From NCBI GenBank assembly GCA_003635315.1, contig PYJD01000010.1:186001-250000 (forward strand): a stretch of DNA of 64,000 nt. Reading direction: 5' to 3'. The notes under the pieces are model-generated. The model had not been told where the DNA came from and did not search any database. It worked only from the letters and a program-made list of their open reading frames with translations. Shown piece by piece: positions 8,452 to 17,113 of the stretch (positions within the stretch are counted from its first letter, which is position 1; every line of letters starts with the position of its first letter). Made by a program: the position numbers and the translations under genes. This stretch comes from Candidatus Poribacteria bacterium. GTDB taxonomy: Bacteria > Poribacteria > WGA-4E > WGA-3G.

Positions 8452-9381
8452 TTAAAAAGTAGCAATCAGTGAAAATCGGTGAGTTAATCCAAGGACACCG
8501 AAAGGTATAAGTGCATAATCAATTTGAAATCGTTTGAGCGTTAATCCAAACCCAGAACGGAGACCAGATAAAATACCTAAATCATTCCCACCGAAAGTAT
8601 ATTTATACCCAGTTCTGATTTGTAATATATTAGCGATATTATATGCAATTCCAGCACCTATTCCATTATCATTATCTGTTGGTCGGATGAAGTCCATAGA
8701 TAAGACACAGGCATCATCCCACAGGGTGTATGCTGCACCTAATCTGAGAGTGAAAGGTAATTCAAATGCATCTTCAACATATTGAACACGTGGACCCACG
8801 TTTTGTGCGTTAAAACCTATAGAAATAGGTGTTTGTGTAATTGTGTATAATCCTCCGAAGTCAAATGCAATACCTGTACCATTCTCGTCAGCAATCTGTT
8901 CTCGCAGGTATTTGGCATTAACACCAAATGCAATGCTACCGATTTTCCGGGCATACGATACCGCCATGGCTAAATCGTAGGGTCTAAAGACAGTAGTTTC
9001 ATTCCCATCTTGATCCCGTCCTTGTAATTCCCCAAATGATAAGAAATTAGCACTTACACCAATGATGTCATTATCGCTAAATGGTATTGCGAAACCGACA
9101 AACTCATGGTTGATGCCTGCAAACCATTCATTATGCATAAGCGCGAGTCCTGGTCTTTGTAGTCTTACGAGACCAGCTGGATTCCAAAAGGAGGCATATA
9201 TATCATCAGTCGCAGCAACCTGAGATTCTCCCATCCCCATTCCTTTTGCACCAACCCCGATTTTTAGAAATGTCATCGCGCGTGTGCCTGCATTTTCATG
9301 TATATCCGTGTTATCCGCAGAAACAGTTATACCTATGAACATACAGGTTTGGATCAGGATAATGGCAATCATTCGGTTCAT
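8452..9381 (-). CDS. PorV/PorQ-like outer-membrane protein
   Basis: About 309 residues from the Met at 9381, chosen because GGAGT lies 9 bases upstream and it gives a clean signal peptide (MNRMIAIILIQTCMFIG..., cut near VSA). The block AMTFLKIGVGAKGMGMGESQVA, then DDIYASFWNPAGL, is the hallmark N-terminus of the PorV/PorQ family. The rest is amphipathic beta strands ending in Phe, as in outer-membrane barrels. In Bacteroidetes such proteins serve type IX secretion, but no por or spr secretion gene is seen here, so a plain outer-membrane role is all that can be said. Confidence 0.8.
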   Translation of the reverse strand: MNRMIAIILIQTCMFIGITVSADNTDIHENAGTRAMTFLKIGVGAKGMGMGESQVAATDDIYASFWNPAGLVRLQRPGLALMHNEWFAGINHEFVGFAIPFSDNDIIGVSANFLSFGELQGRDQDGNETTVFRPYDLAMAVSYARKIGSIAFGVNAKYLREQIADENGTGIAFDFGGLYTITQTPISIGFNAQNVGPRVQYVEDAFELPFTLRLGAAYTLWDDACVLSMDFIRPTDNDNGIGAGIAYNIANILQIRTGYKYTFGGNDLGILSGLRSGFGLTLKRFQIDYALIPFGVLGLTHRFSLIATF

Positions 9382-9589
9382 AAAGTAGTTAACTCCATTC
9401 ACAACAAAAATTAGATATATTTAAAGTTATTCTTACATCACTTCATATGATGATGATGATCAATCAATTTTCTTCAATAAATGTCTGATTAATATATCAC
9501 ATATATTGGTAGTAGTCAACGTACAGCAACTTATTCGGATACTATATGTCAGTTGAAATTGTATGTTATCTGTGATATTCTAATGTTTA

Positions 9590-10645
9590 ATGATGATGAA
9601 TTTAACCCCCAAATCTCATAAGATAGTTATACTTGCCGAAGGTTCATTTGGAGTTCTTGAATCTAAGACTGCTACCGTTCTCGTTCGCTATCTGCCTGAT
9701 AATGTTGTTGGAGTGATTGACAGTATAAATGCTGGGAAAGATGTTAGTGAAGTTATAGAAATTGGGGTAGGTATACCGATCCTAAGTAGTTTGTCTGAAG
9801 CAATGGAATTAGAACCAACGTTGTTAGCTATCGGTATTGCACCACCAGGTGGTGAATTACCCCATGAATGGCGTTCTATTATATGTGATGCGATTGAATC
9901 AGGATTGCATGTAATGAGCGGTCTTCACCACTTTCTAAGTGAAGATGTAGAATTAAGTGAATTAGCAGAGAAACATGATACCATCCTATGGGATGCACGT
10001 AAACCACCAGATGATTTACCGGTTGCCACTTGTAAGGCAGGAGATGTTGATGCCTCTGTAATTCTGACTGTGGGATCTGATTGCCGTGTTGGAAAGATGT
10101 TGTCCGGTATAGAAATTACAAAAGAAGCCCGTACCCGTGGACTCAATGCGGAGTTTTGTCCTACAGGGCAAAACGGAATCATGGTATGGGGATGGGGAAT
10201 CGCTATTGATGCTGTAGTCTCAGACTTCACTGCTGGTGCTGCTGAAGAGATTGTACTTGAAGGTGCTAAAGAACACGATCTACTCATTGTTGAAGGGCAA
10301 GGCTCATTGGTTCATCCAGGATACTCAGGTGTTACATTAAGCCTACTACACGGGAGTATGCCAGATGCTATGATCTTTTGTCATCAACCTTCAAGAGAAA
10401 TTGTTGCTCGATATACCGTTCCCTTACCGTCATTAATCGAAATGATATCACAGTATGAGATGTTAACTGCTCCGATTAAACCCGCCAAGGTAATTGGAAT
10501 TGCATTAAATTGTTTCGATTTATCTAAGACCGAAGCAATAGATGCAATTAACTCGGTAGAAATAGAAACAGGACTCCCTGCTACAGATGTTGTTCGGTTC
10601 GGAGCAGAAAAATTGGTTGATGCTATACAAGCATTTAATAGTTAG
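9590..10645 (+). CDS. DUF1611 (DgcN-like) NAD(P)-binding protein
   Basis: 351 residues; three consecutive ATG codons make the exact start uncertain by two residues. The N-terminal Rossmann-like domain begins VILAEGSFGVLESKTA. The C-terminal half has VGSDCRVGKMLSGIEI (P-loop-like G-x4-GK), ICPTG-like FCPTGQNGIM and VEGQGSLVHPGYSGV, all typical of DUF1611. Members have been linked to D-glutamate N-acetylation (DgcN) in marine bacteria, usually beside an enolase-superfamily epimerase. Here the neighbour is a convergent D-threonine-aldolase-like gene instead, so a role in D-amino-acid or dipeptide metabolism is possible but unproven. Confidence 0.7.
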   Translation: MMMNLTPKSHKIVILAEGSFGVLESKTATVLVRYLPDNVVGVIDSINAGKDVSEVIEIGVGIPILSSLSEAMELEPTLLAIGIAPPGGELPHEWRSIICDAIESGLHVMSGLHHFLSEDVELSELAEKHDTILWDARKPPDDLPVATCKAGDVDASVILTVGSDCRVGKMLSGIEITKEARTRGLNAEFCPTGQNGIMVWGWGIAIDAVVSDFTAGAAEEIVLEGAKEHDLLIVEGQGSLVHPGYSGVTLSLLHGSMPDAMIFCHQPSREIVARYTVPLPSLIEMISQYEMLTAPIKPAKVIGIALNCFDLSKTEAIDAINSVEIETGLPATDVVRFGAEKLVDAIQAFNS

Positions 10646-10712
10646 TTAAATTTTAATCCATTTGTAGAATAAAATTGTATGTAAGTTTGAATTAACCGAT
10701 TGCAGTTAGATA

Positions 10713-11822
10713 TCACGTAACACTTCGATTTCGTGCCGTAACTTCCCAGGTATCCCTACAATATCCATCCGAATCAACTACATAGTAAAATGGATGTAAA
10801 GCAACACAAGGACAGATATGTGTAGGACAGACAAAAACCTCCTGCCCTATTTCTAAACCTGAAGTATCGGGTATATTAATTGCCCAATGTTCTTCGTGTT
10901 GTTTGTCCACCTCAGCGTTCTCAATATTTAGTATTACCCCGCGTACACCATCAGGATCAGCAGCGATTGCTTTGTGCCCTAAATCAAGTGTAATTCTATC
11001 TAACCTTGGTATACTAATAATACGACTCAGTAATAATGCAGCCGGTGTAAAACCCAAATCTGGATACCGATTTGTATATCCGTAATCATGAAAGACAAAT
11101 GTACCTGGGGATGCTTCTACATCGGGTGTCTTAGCATAGATAGGAAATGTTGGTGTTCCTCCCATGACAATTAATGGTATAGGAAGACCTTTGGCTTGAA
11201 GTAAATTACTCATCTCTTGAACTTGATCAATACTGAGTTGACAAGCTTTAGTTCGGTCTTCTAAGTCTTCATCATGAATGTGTCCGTCATATACGTGTAA
11301 ACCCCACGGTTCCACTCCCTCAGACTTATCAATAGACTCGTAAACCTTAACTGCATCGTCCCCAACAGGAATCCCAGTGCGATGCATGCCGACATCAAGA
11401 TCCAGCATGACTTTTATGTTCAATCCGTATTTTGTACTTTCAGATGAGAGTTCCTCAACTGCTGAAATATGATCAACGATAACCTTAAATTCCGCTTGTG
11501 GATGGTGTCTTTGCAATGATATAAATCGCTTGATATTCGGACCTACCATTTGGTAAGCAATCAAGATATCTTCTATTCCGTTCTCTGCAAGCATATCCGC
11601 TTCTTTCAATGTTGCACATTTATGCTTCAGAATTCCAGCCTCCCGTTCCATAACAACTATCTCTGCGGTCTTATGTGTCTTTGCATGGGGACGGAGTTTT
11701 GTAACATCTCCTTCTACAATATCTAAAGCACGTTGTATATTCATCTCAACTTGTTCAAGATAAACAATAAGGGCAGGACTTGGTATAGTCTCAACATTTT
11801 GTATTCGATATTTCTTATCCAT
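10713..11822 (-). CDS. D-threonine aldolase-like, fold-type III PLP enzyme
   Basis: About 369 residues from the ATG at 11822, preceded by GGAGG at 5-base spacing (a longer frame to 11855 lacks a ribosome site). TPALIVYLEQVEMNI-like opening, LRPHAKTHKT with the PLP-binding Lys, VMLDLDVGMHRTGI, and the C-terminal ICPCVALHPFYYVVD metal site (His and Cys) define the D-threonine aldolase / D-serine dehydratase family. It should cleave or dehydrate D-beta-hydroxy amino acids, PLP- and divalent-metal-dependent, in the cytoplasm. It is the last gene of the long leftward block and converges on the DUF1611 gene. Confidence 0.8.
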   Translation of the reverse strand: MDKKYRIQNVETIPSPALIVYLEQVEMNIQRALDIVEGDVTKLRPHAKTHKTAEIVVMEREAGILKHKCATLKEADMLAENGIEDILIAYQMVGPNIKRFISLQRHHPQAEFKVIVDHISAVEELSSESTKYGLNIKVMLDLDVGMHRTGIPVGDDAVKVYESIDKSEGVEPWGLHVYDGHIHDEDLEDRTKACQLSIDQVQEMSNLLQAKGLPIPLIVMGGTPTFPIYAKTPDVEASPGTFVFHDYGYTNRYPDLGFTPAALLLSRIISIPRLDRITLDLGHKAIAADPDGVRGVILNIENAEVDKQHEEHWAINIPDTSGLEIGQEVFVCPTHICPCVALHPFYYVVDSDGYCRDTWEVTARNRSVT

Positions 11823-11926
11823 AACTACCTCCAGCATGCTTGTAGTAAAACACATTAATCGCTTTCAGTTCAAGAATTATGATTATTATAAATGTATAAG
11901 ATCCATTTCTTGAAATATCATTGCAC

Positions 11927-12514
11927 CTATTGCCGATTATTGAACTTATTCATTGTTGTAAGAGTTCCTTCTGTGATAAATGTCTCAACTGCATCCACAG
12001 CACGTTCTACCGATTGCTTTATTGAAAGCTCTTCATCATCTGTAAATTCAGATAATACATAATCCGTTAACTCTCCTACAGGTTCCCCAATCCCTATCCT
12101 TAACCGTGGGAACTCATTTGATTCTAAGTGATATATAATAGATTTCATACCTTTTTGACCTCCATCACTCCCCTTCTGTCTAATACGAATTACACCGACA
12201 TCCAAGTGGATATCATCGTATATTATCAATACATCAGTGAATGGAACATCCAATCGATTTACGAGCGCGGCAACAGCTACACCGCTGTTGTTCATGTAGG
12301 TCATAGGTTTTGCAAGCGTTACAGGAAAATCCTTCCACACTGCTTGGAAGACAATCGATTGACATACTGATGTAGCACGTTTGGAAGTGGGATACCAGTC
12401 GCTTTCTTGAGATTTCATTTTATCATAAATAGTATCAACTACACGAAAGCCTATATTATGTTTGGTATGTTCATACCGTGCCCCAGGGTTCCCGAGTCCA
12501 ACAATCAGTTTCAC
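11927..12514 (-). CDS. pth: Peptidyl-tRNA hydrolase
   Basis: 195 residues, GTG start with GGAGAAGGG just upstream. It recycles peptidyl-tRNAs released from stalled ribosomes. The signature VGLGNPGARYEHTKHNIGF includes the catalytic His. YMNNSGVAV carries the substrate-binding Asn and YDDIHLDVG the catalytic Asp. GSDGGQKGMKSII is the tRNA-binding loop. pth commonly follows rplY directly; here three envelope or hydrolase genes lie between them. Confidence 0.93.
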   Translation of the reverse strand: MKLIVGLGNPGARYEHTKHNIGFRVVDTIYDKMKSQESDWYPTSKRATSVCQSIVFQAVWKDFPVTLAKPMTYMNNSGVAVAALVNRLDVPFTDVLIIYDDIHLDVGVIRIRQKGSDGGQKGMKSIIYHLESNEFPRLRIGIGEPVGELTDYVLSEFTDDEELSIKQSVERAVDAVETFITEGTLTTMNKFNNRQ

Positions 12515-12552
12515 TGCCCTTCTCCAATAGGTGTTACTCGATTAACTTGATC

Positions 12553-13167
12553 CTAAAAACGAAGAGGATTGGAAATATCCAGATGACCACCAAGTTTTTC
12601 TACCTCTTCACCGTCAATTAATATTTGAACATGTCTTATTTCTTCAGGAAATGCTTCAAAAACTGTATTGAGAATTGAGGAAACGGTAATAACCTCTGCA
12701 GTAGTTCCACCAATCTGACCATCAGCGAGATGGTGTGAAAAATCTAAATACGCCGTCTTCTGGTTATCAATATATACCCTATTAATTTTCGTACCGCCAG
12801 GAATTGGATTCCTATAATTTGGACGAGTATCATTTACTAATGCTGTAATAATCTGCTTCAAACGTTCAGTTGGATCAGAATAGAGGCGAAGTTCTACATA
12901 TACTGCAATTAATTCGGATAGAGTAGGATCAAAGAGAAATATTTTAACCTGTAATGATGGGGGTAATTCGTCTGTTGTATTTGCTGTTTGAGGCAGCACT
13001 GGTGGGGCTTCTACCACTACCGTCTTCTTAGAATTAGAGATTAACAGTAACGTAATCGCAAGAGAAATTACGATTACCACTAAGGTTATTACCCATAATA
13101 TAAAAAGTTTGGAGTGTATTATTCTACGTAAAATGTTCACATTAAAATTGTAAATGAATTGCTTCAT
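12553..13167 (-). CDS. GerMN-domain membrane-anchored protein
   Basis: 204 residues. One N-terminal membrane helix (about 17-43, LFILWVITLVVIVISLAI) is followed by a proline-rich linker and a GerMN (sporulation/spore-germination) domain at about 70-200. PGGTKINRVYIDNQKTAYLD is its core. In non-sporulating bacteria GerMN proteins are periplasmic and often sit next to N-acetylmuramoyl-L-alanine amidases, as here one gene away. A role in peptidoglycan remodelling is inferred from that association. Confidence 0.75.
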   Translation of the reverse strand: MKQFIYNFNVNILRRIIHSKLFILWVITLVVIVISLAITLLLISNSKKTVVVEAPPVLPQTANTTDELPPSLQVKIFLFDPTLSELIAVYVELRLYSDPTERLKQIITALVNDTRPNYRNPIPGGTKINRVYIDNQKTAYLDFSHHLADGQIGGTTAEVITVSSILNTVFEAFPEEIRHVQILIDGEEVEKLGGHLDISNPLRF

Positions 13168-13209
13168 CTATCATACAATTCGTTCCTACGCAAAATCTAA
13201 ATGAATTTT

Positions 13210-14214
13210 CTATTTTGAAACTAACTGAGCAGCTAATTCTAATGCATCAACAGGCCAAAAACACTCAGGACGAGGTCGAAAAACACCATCTTCACCTTTT
13301 TGTGGTCGGCAATTTGTTATTTTTTTAACCCATCGTTCCGGTACCGTATCTATTCCATAAACAGCACCCAATAAAGCACCACAAATAGCAGCATTCGTAT
13401 CTGTATCTCCGCCTTCCATCACGGTTTCAATTATCCCTTCTTCTAAAGTAGGAGCATGTAGTAATTGATACAAGGCATTTTGAAAAGCAATTAACACCCA
13501 CCCAGATAGAGATATGAAATCCTCTGGAGGTGAATCTTTTGCTTTTTCTATTGTTTCGATGATTCTTTTGCGTTCATCTTCGAATTTTATGGATTCATCT
13601 TCTAAATCTGATGGATCCGTATAAAGTGCGTTCCCAGGTGTATTCATGTCATGTGCCCAGTGTAGAATTTGTTGATAAAGAGATTCTGGTGTACACCCAC
13701 TTCTTATGGCATGAGCGATACCCATTGCAAATAATGCATTAAAATCTTGGCATAGGTGGTCTATATGTGTTATTGCTGCATCTTCTCGAGCCCATTCTGC
13801 CAATTGGATTGGGTCATAATTCACACCAAAAATCCCAAGTGGTGAAATACGCATCAAAGCACCGTTTGCCTGACTCTCAGGCATAGGTGTTCCTCCGAGT
13901 GAATTACGTATGGTGAATCCACAATCGAAAGGACCAGAATTTAACCAGTATTGGTATGCCTTCTCAAGATCAGCCTTGTTATATGTTTGCTTCTCGACAA
14001 GTGTTCGAGCAAGTAATAACGCCATTTCAGAGTCATCTGTTGGCTGACCAGCGATAGTGTTCCATGTACCACCATCCTTTAGATCCCGAACACCATCAGG
14101 ATATTGTCTCTGTATAGTTTCAAGGCTTTTGAATTCAACAAGTGAACCGAGTGCATCTCCTGCAAGTTGACCCATCATACACCCTTGCGCGCGAAAAATA
14201 TAATTTTTATTCAT
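13210..14214 (-). CDS. ADP-ribosylglycohydrolase (DraG) family protein
   Basis: About 334 residues from the Met at 14214 (MNKNYIFRAQGCMMGQLAG); the frame is open to 14256. The family's metal-binding pieces are visible: GQLAGDALGSLVEF at the start, then GQPTDDSEMALLLA (T-D-D-S/T), and VMEGGDTDTNAAICGALLGA (G-G-D-T-D-T-N) near the C-terminus. Members remove ADP-ribose from arginine or other acceptors using two divalent metals. No partner ADP-ribosyltransferase is nearby. The gene sits inside a cell-wall and translation block, so it may be a general hydrolase rather than a toxin antidote. Confidence 0.85.
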   Translation of the reverse strand: MNKNYIFRAQGCMMGQLAGDALGSLVEFKSLETIQRQYPDGVRDLKDGGTWNTIAGQPTDDSEMALLLARTLVEKQTYNKADLEKAYQYWLNSGPFDCGFTIRNSLGGTPMPESQANGALMRISPLGIFGVNYDPIQLAEWAREDAAITHIDHLCQDFNALFAMGIAHAIRSGCTPESLYQQILHWAHDMNTPGNALYTDPSDLEDESIKFEDERKRIIETIEKAKDSPPEDFISLSGWVLIAFQNALYQLLHAPTLEEGIIETVMEGGDTDTNAAICGALLGAVYGIDTVPERWVKKITNCRPQKGEDGVFRPRPECFWPVDALELAAQLVSK

Positions 14215-14259
14215 AATATAGAGATAATGGTTTTTCGTTAGATTTATTATAGTCAAGAA

Positions 14260-15423
14260 TTACTCATTGACAGCATTGAGATTACTTTCAACCGAGGTGG
14301 CATATAACTTTATAGAGCGGAGAATAGTCTTTGCCAATTCGGATATGTAGTCAGGATTGGATAGTTTTGTAGCATCATCAATATTGGATAGGTATCCAAG
14401 TTCCAACAGCACTGCAGGCATATATACATCAGACAGCGCAATTATTGGATATTCTTTGAGTTTAACTTCATCTTCAGTAAAGAAATTCAGTTCGGTCTGA
14501 AGTATAGTCGCATAATCTCGACTCTGTTTTAAATAATTGGCTTGGTTAAGAATATTAATTCCCTTCTGTCCAATGACCTTAGTAATACCTGCCTTGGATC
14601 GGAGTTCTCCGTTTGGATTATTAATGTATATACGCATACCTTTATGATTTTCAGCAAAGGATGCATTACAGTGTAGACTCAGAAATAACTGTCCTTGTTT
14701 TCTATTCGTAAATTGGACTCGTTGAGTTCGTGTTTTATTAATATCTTGCTCTCTGGTGAGATGTATAATATACCCTTGTTGTTTACTGAGTGTTTGTATC
14801 TTCTTAGCTACAGCAAGGACTATTTCCTTTTCGACCAATCCATTCTGACTCTTACATCCTATATCCTCATCTCCTCCATGTCCAGGATCAATTATGACTA
14901 TAAGACTGTTTACCGCATCGTCTGTATTTCCTTCCCAAGCATTCTTTGGAATAAGTCGAACCCGTTGTAGATTTGGATTGTATAGCACAACAATATCATC
15001 CAGGTGGGGTAGAATATCCTGAAAGAAATGAATCGGCAACATGGGTTGCCCATCTATCACCCGTGGGGGAACATTTAGTGAAATCTTCTTCTTATCAGAT
15101 ACTATATTAACGGTATCATTTCCCATCCGTAAACGAAGTTCTTTACCTTTTGTTTTAATAATAAGCTGACTTCTGGGCAGGTGGTAATTATAAGTCATCT
15201 CTGAATCGAAGACATCTTTTACCGTCTCAACAGGTAAAAAAACAGTATCTTCATGAAGTACAGATTCTACCTCCGCCATTATTTCTCCATTCATATTAAC
15301 AAAACGCACGGTAGGTGCTTGCGCATAACCGTGCGTTTGAATAAATATAATCAGAATGATATGTAAGAGAAATAAGAAAGGATAGGGACGTAACAACGAA
15401 ATATAGTTATTGTGCGTCTTCAT
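14260..15423 (-). CDS. N-acetylmuramoyl-L-alanine amidase (Amidase_3)
   Basis: About 387 residues from the ATG at 15423. The frame stays open to 15561 only because it runs antiphase through the repetitive rplY tail. The chosen start gives a signal peptide (LFLLHIILIIFIQTHGYAQ). A copper-amine-oxidase-N-like stalk domain (about 30-140) precedes Amidase_3, with zinc ligands in IDPGHGG, VEKEIV and LSLHCNA, and the catalytic Glu in LLELGYLSN. It cleaves the amide between MurNAc and the stem peptide in the periplasm. The start overlaps the rplY stop by 17 bases, implying translational coupling. Confidence 0.88.
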   Translation of the reverse strand: MKTHNNYISLLRPYPFLFLLHIILIIFIQTHGYAQAPTVRFVNMNGEIMAEVESVLHEDTVFLPVETVKDVFDSEMTYNYHLPRSQLIIKTKGKELRLRMGNDTVNIVSDKKKISLNVPPRVIDGQPMLPIHFFQDILPHLDDIVVLYNPNLQRVRLIPKNAWEGNTDDAVNSLIVIIDPGHGGDEDIGCKSQNGLVEKEIVLAVAKKIQTLSKQQGYIIHLTREQDINKTRTQRVQFTNRKQGQLFLSLHCNASFAENHKGMRIYINNPNGELRSKAGITKVIGQKGINILNQANYLKQSRDYATILQTELNFFTEDEVKLKEYPIIALSDVYMPAVLLELGYLSNIDDATKLSNPDYISELAKTILRSIKLYATSVESNLNAVNE

Positions 15424-16114
15424 CCTCGTCATCACTGCGTCTACGAGAGATAAGCTCAGGTTCGGTTCTTTCCTCTTCACCCTCTTCATCAGGTGCACCT
15501 TCTTCACCTTCTTCGCCTTCTTCACCCTCTTCTTCTTCAACAACCTCTTCAACAATAACACGAGGTTGACTTACTGAGACAATGACTCGTTGAAGTTCGT
15601 CTAATACCTCAATTTCGTCCTCAAGTTCAATATCCTGTACATAAACGATGTCGCCAATATTCATCTCTGATATATCAACATTGATATTATTTGGCATGAG
15701 GGAGGGTAGACAATTAAGTGTTAGAGTTCTAAGTGGAAATTCGATAACTCCACCTTCTTGAATACCGGCAGGTGTACCATCCAATATAATGGGAACAGTA
15801 GATGTTACGGGTTCATCTAAAGAGATGCGTATAAAATCAGCATGAAGTAAGACTTGCTTTTCAACAGGATGCCGTTGTATATCTTTAATTATTACTGGTT
15901 CAGGATTACCTTCTGTAATTTCCATATTAATGATTACATTTTCACCGTACGTTCGTAGAAATTGCTTAAATGCACGTTCATTAATTTGGATAGCAACAGA
16001 ATCCTGTTTCCGTCCATAGAGTACTCCGGGTACATCTCCAGCGCGTCTAATAGCTTTTGCGTTCTGTTTACCAAATGTATCTCGTTGTTGTACATCTAAT
16101 TTTGCTTGTTGCAT
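15407..16114 (-). CDS. rplY: 50S ribosomal protein L25 (general stress protein Ctc type)
   Basis: 235 residues, the long TL5/CTC form. The N-terminal 5S-rRNA-binding domain (GKQNAKAIRRAGDVPGVLYGR) and the C-terminal beta domain (ILDGTPAGIQEGGVIE...) are complete. The last about 45 residues are a low-complexity acidic tail with repeated GEE units, encoded by near-repeats of CTTCTTCAC/GCC on the plus strand. Such tails can vary in length by slippage. It lies 36 bases from the tRNA-Gln gene in an ispE-tRNA-rplY arrangement. Confidence 0.92.
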   Translation of the reverse strand: MQQAKLDVQQRDTFGKQNAKAIRRAGDVPGVLYGRKQDSVAIQINERAFKQFLRTYGENVIINMEITEGNPEPVIIKDIQRHPVEKQVLLHADFIRISLDEPVTSTVPIILDGTPAGIQEGGVIEFPLRTLTLNCLPSLMPNNINVDISEMNIGDIVYVQDIELEDEIEVLDELQRVIVSVSQPRVIVEEVVEEEEGEEGEEGEEGAPDEEGEEERTEPELISRRRSDDEDEDAQ

Positions 16115-16150
16115 TTTATCATTTAAACCTTTAATTCTGAAAATAAAAAA

Positions 16151-16222
16151 CAGGGCGGGTAGGATTCGAACCTACGCATGCAGGTGCCAAAGACCTGTGC
16201 CTTACCGCTTGGCCACCGCCCT
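16151..16222 (-). tRNA. tRNA-Gln (anticodon UUG)
   Basis: On the minus strand the cloverleaf is complete: acceptor AGGGCGG/CCGCCCT with discriminator G, D-stem GCC/GGC, anticodon stem CAGGT/ACCTG around loop CTTTGGC (anticodon TTG, decoding CAA), a 5-base variable loop, and T-stem GTAGG/CCTAC with TTCGAAT. 72 bases; the CCA end is not encoded (followed by a T run). The 5' base directly abuts the ispE stop codon TGA. Confidence 0.95.
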
Positions 16223-17113
16223 TCAATTGGCAATATATACCCCTACGGAACTGGTTTGTGTGATAGAACAGTAATTAACTCTCTTCTTGAAGTACGTCTC
16301 ACATTGTTGGGCTGCAGATTTATCCTCCATCAATGCAAAGAGAGTTGCACCACTACCTGACATCAACACACCTAAACAACCCTCTTGTTTAGACACCTCA
16401 TTTTTTAGTTCAGAAAGCTTGGGATAGTTAGAAAAAACCGGTATCTCAAGTAGATTGTATAGGTTACCTGCAATACCAAATAAATCACCAGTTTCAAAGT
16501 AAGACTTAACAATTATACTGTTATTTTCTCTTCTTGTCAAGGGAATGTGTAATTTATCAAACACTGACTTAGTGGTGATTTGTACACCCGAATTTATAAG
16601 TACTACAGATATATCTGTCAACGGAGATAATGGTTCTAATATATCTCCGATCCCTGATCCGAATGCTGCTCCACCATGAAGACAAAATGGAACATCAGCC
16701 CCTAATTCTCTGCCAATATGTCTAATTACTTCATCATCTATACCAAGATCAAATAGTTCATTCACACCGACAAGCGTTGCGGCAGCATTGGCACTACCAC
16801 CTGCAAGACCAGCAGCAACTGGAATGCTTTTGTTTATATAAATTTCAATTCCACCAAACCCACCCACTTCGTCATACAGGGATTGTGCAGCAAGATATGC
16901 TAAATTCCTTTTATCTGTTGGCACATCTGGATGTGTGCAAATAACAGAAATCCCTTTTTTTACCTGTTTATTTAGAATCAGTTCATCATGCAGACCGATT
17001 GAATGAAAAATCGTTTCAAGGTTGTGATATCCATCTTGACGTTTACCGACAACATCCAAGTAGAGGTTTATCTTTGCGTTCGCGACTACCTTAATAGTGT
17101 CTGTAGTTCTCAT
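16223..17113 (-). CDS. ispE: 4-diphosphocytidyl-2-C-methyl-D-erythritol kinase
   Basis: 296 residues. GHMP-family kinase of the non-mevalonate isoprenoid pathway, phosphorylating CDP-ME in the cytoplasm. AKINLYLDVVGKRQDGYHNLE is cut here to its two parts: AKINLYL at the start and the DGYHNLE block. The ATP loop is PVAAGLAGGSANAAATL, and the C-terminal MSGSGATLFAL is the third GHMP motif. Its start overlaps the upstream LolB-like gene by four bases, and the stop is followed at once by tRNA-Gln. Many bacteria have prs next in this cluster; it is absent here. Confidence 0.93.
   Translation of the reverse strand: MRTTDTIKVVANAKINLYLDVVGKRQDGYHNLETIFHSIGLHDELILNKQVKKGISVICTHPDVPTDKRNLAYLAAQSLYDEVGGFGGIEIYINKSIPVAAGLAGGSANAAATLVGVNELFDLGIDDEVIRHIGRELGADVPFCLHGGAAFGSGIGDILEPLSPLTDISVVLINSGVQITTKSVFDKLHIPLTRRENNSIIVKSYFETGDLFGIAGNLYNLLEIPVFSNYPKLSELKNEVSKQEGCLGVLMSGSGATLFALMEDKSAAQQCETYFKKRVNYCSITQTSSVGVYIAN

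Noticed and set aside
8452..9381. Type IX secretion system component
   Set aside because: The PorV-like family resemblance is clear, but no other type IX gene or C-terminal sorting domain is visible in the window.
13210..14214. Antitoxin of an ADP-ribosylation toxin pair
   Set aside because: No ADP-ribosyltransferase or other toxin gene is next to it; it lies in a housekeeping block.
15424..15561. Lys/Arg-rich N-terminal extension of the amidase
   Set aside because: It is the rplY acidic tail read in another frame; the signal peptide starts only after the Met at 15423.
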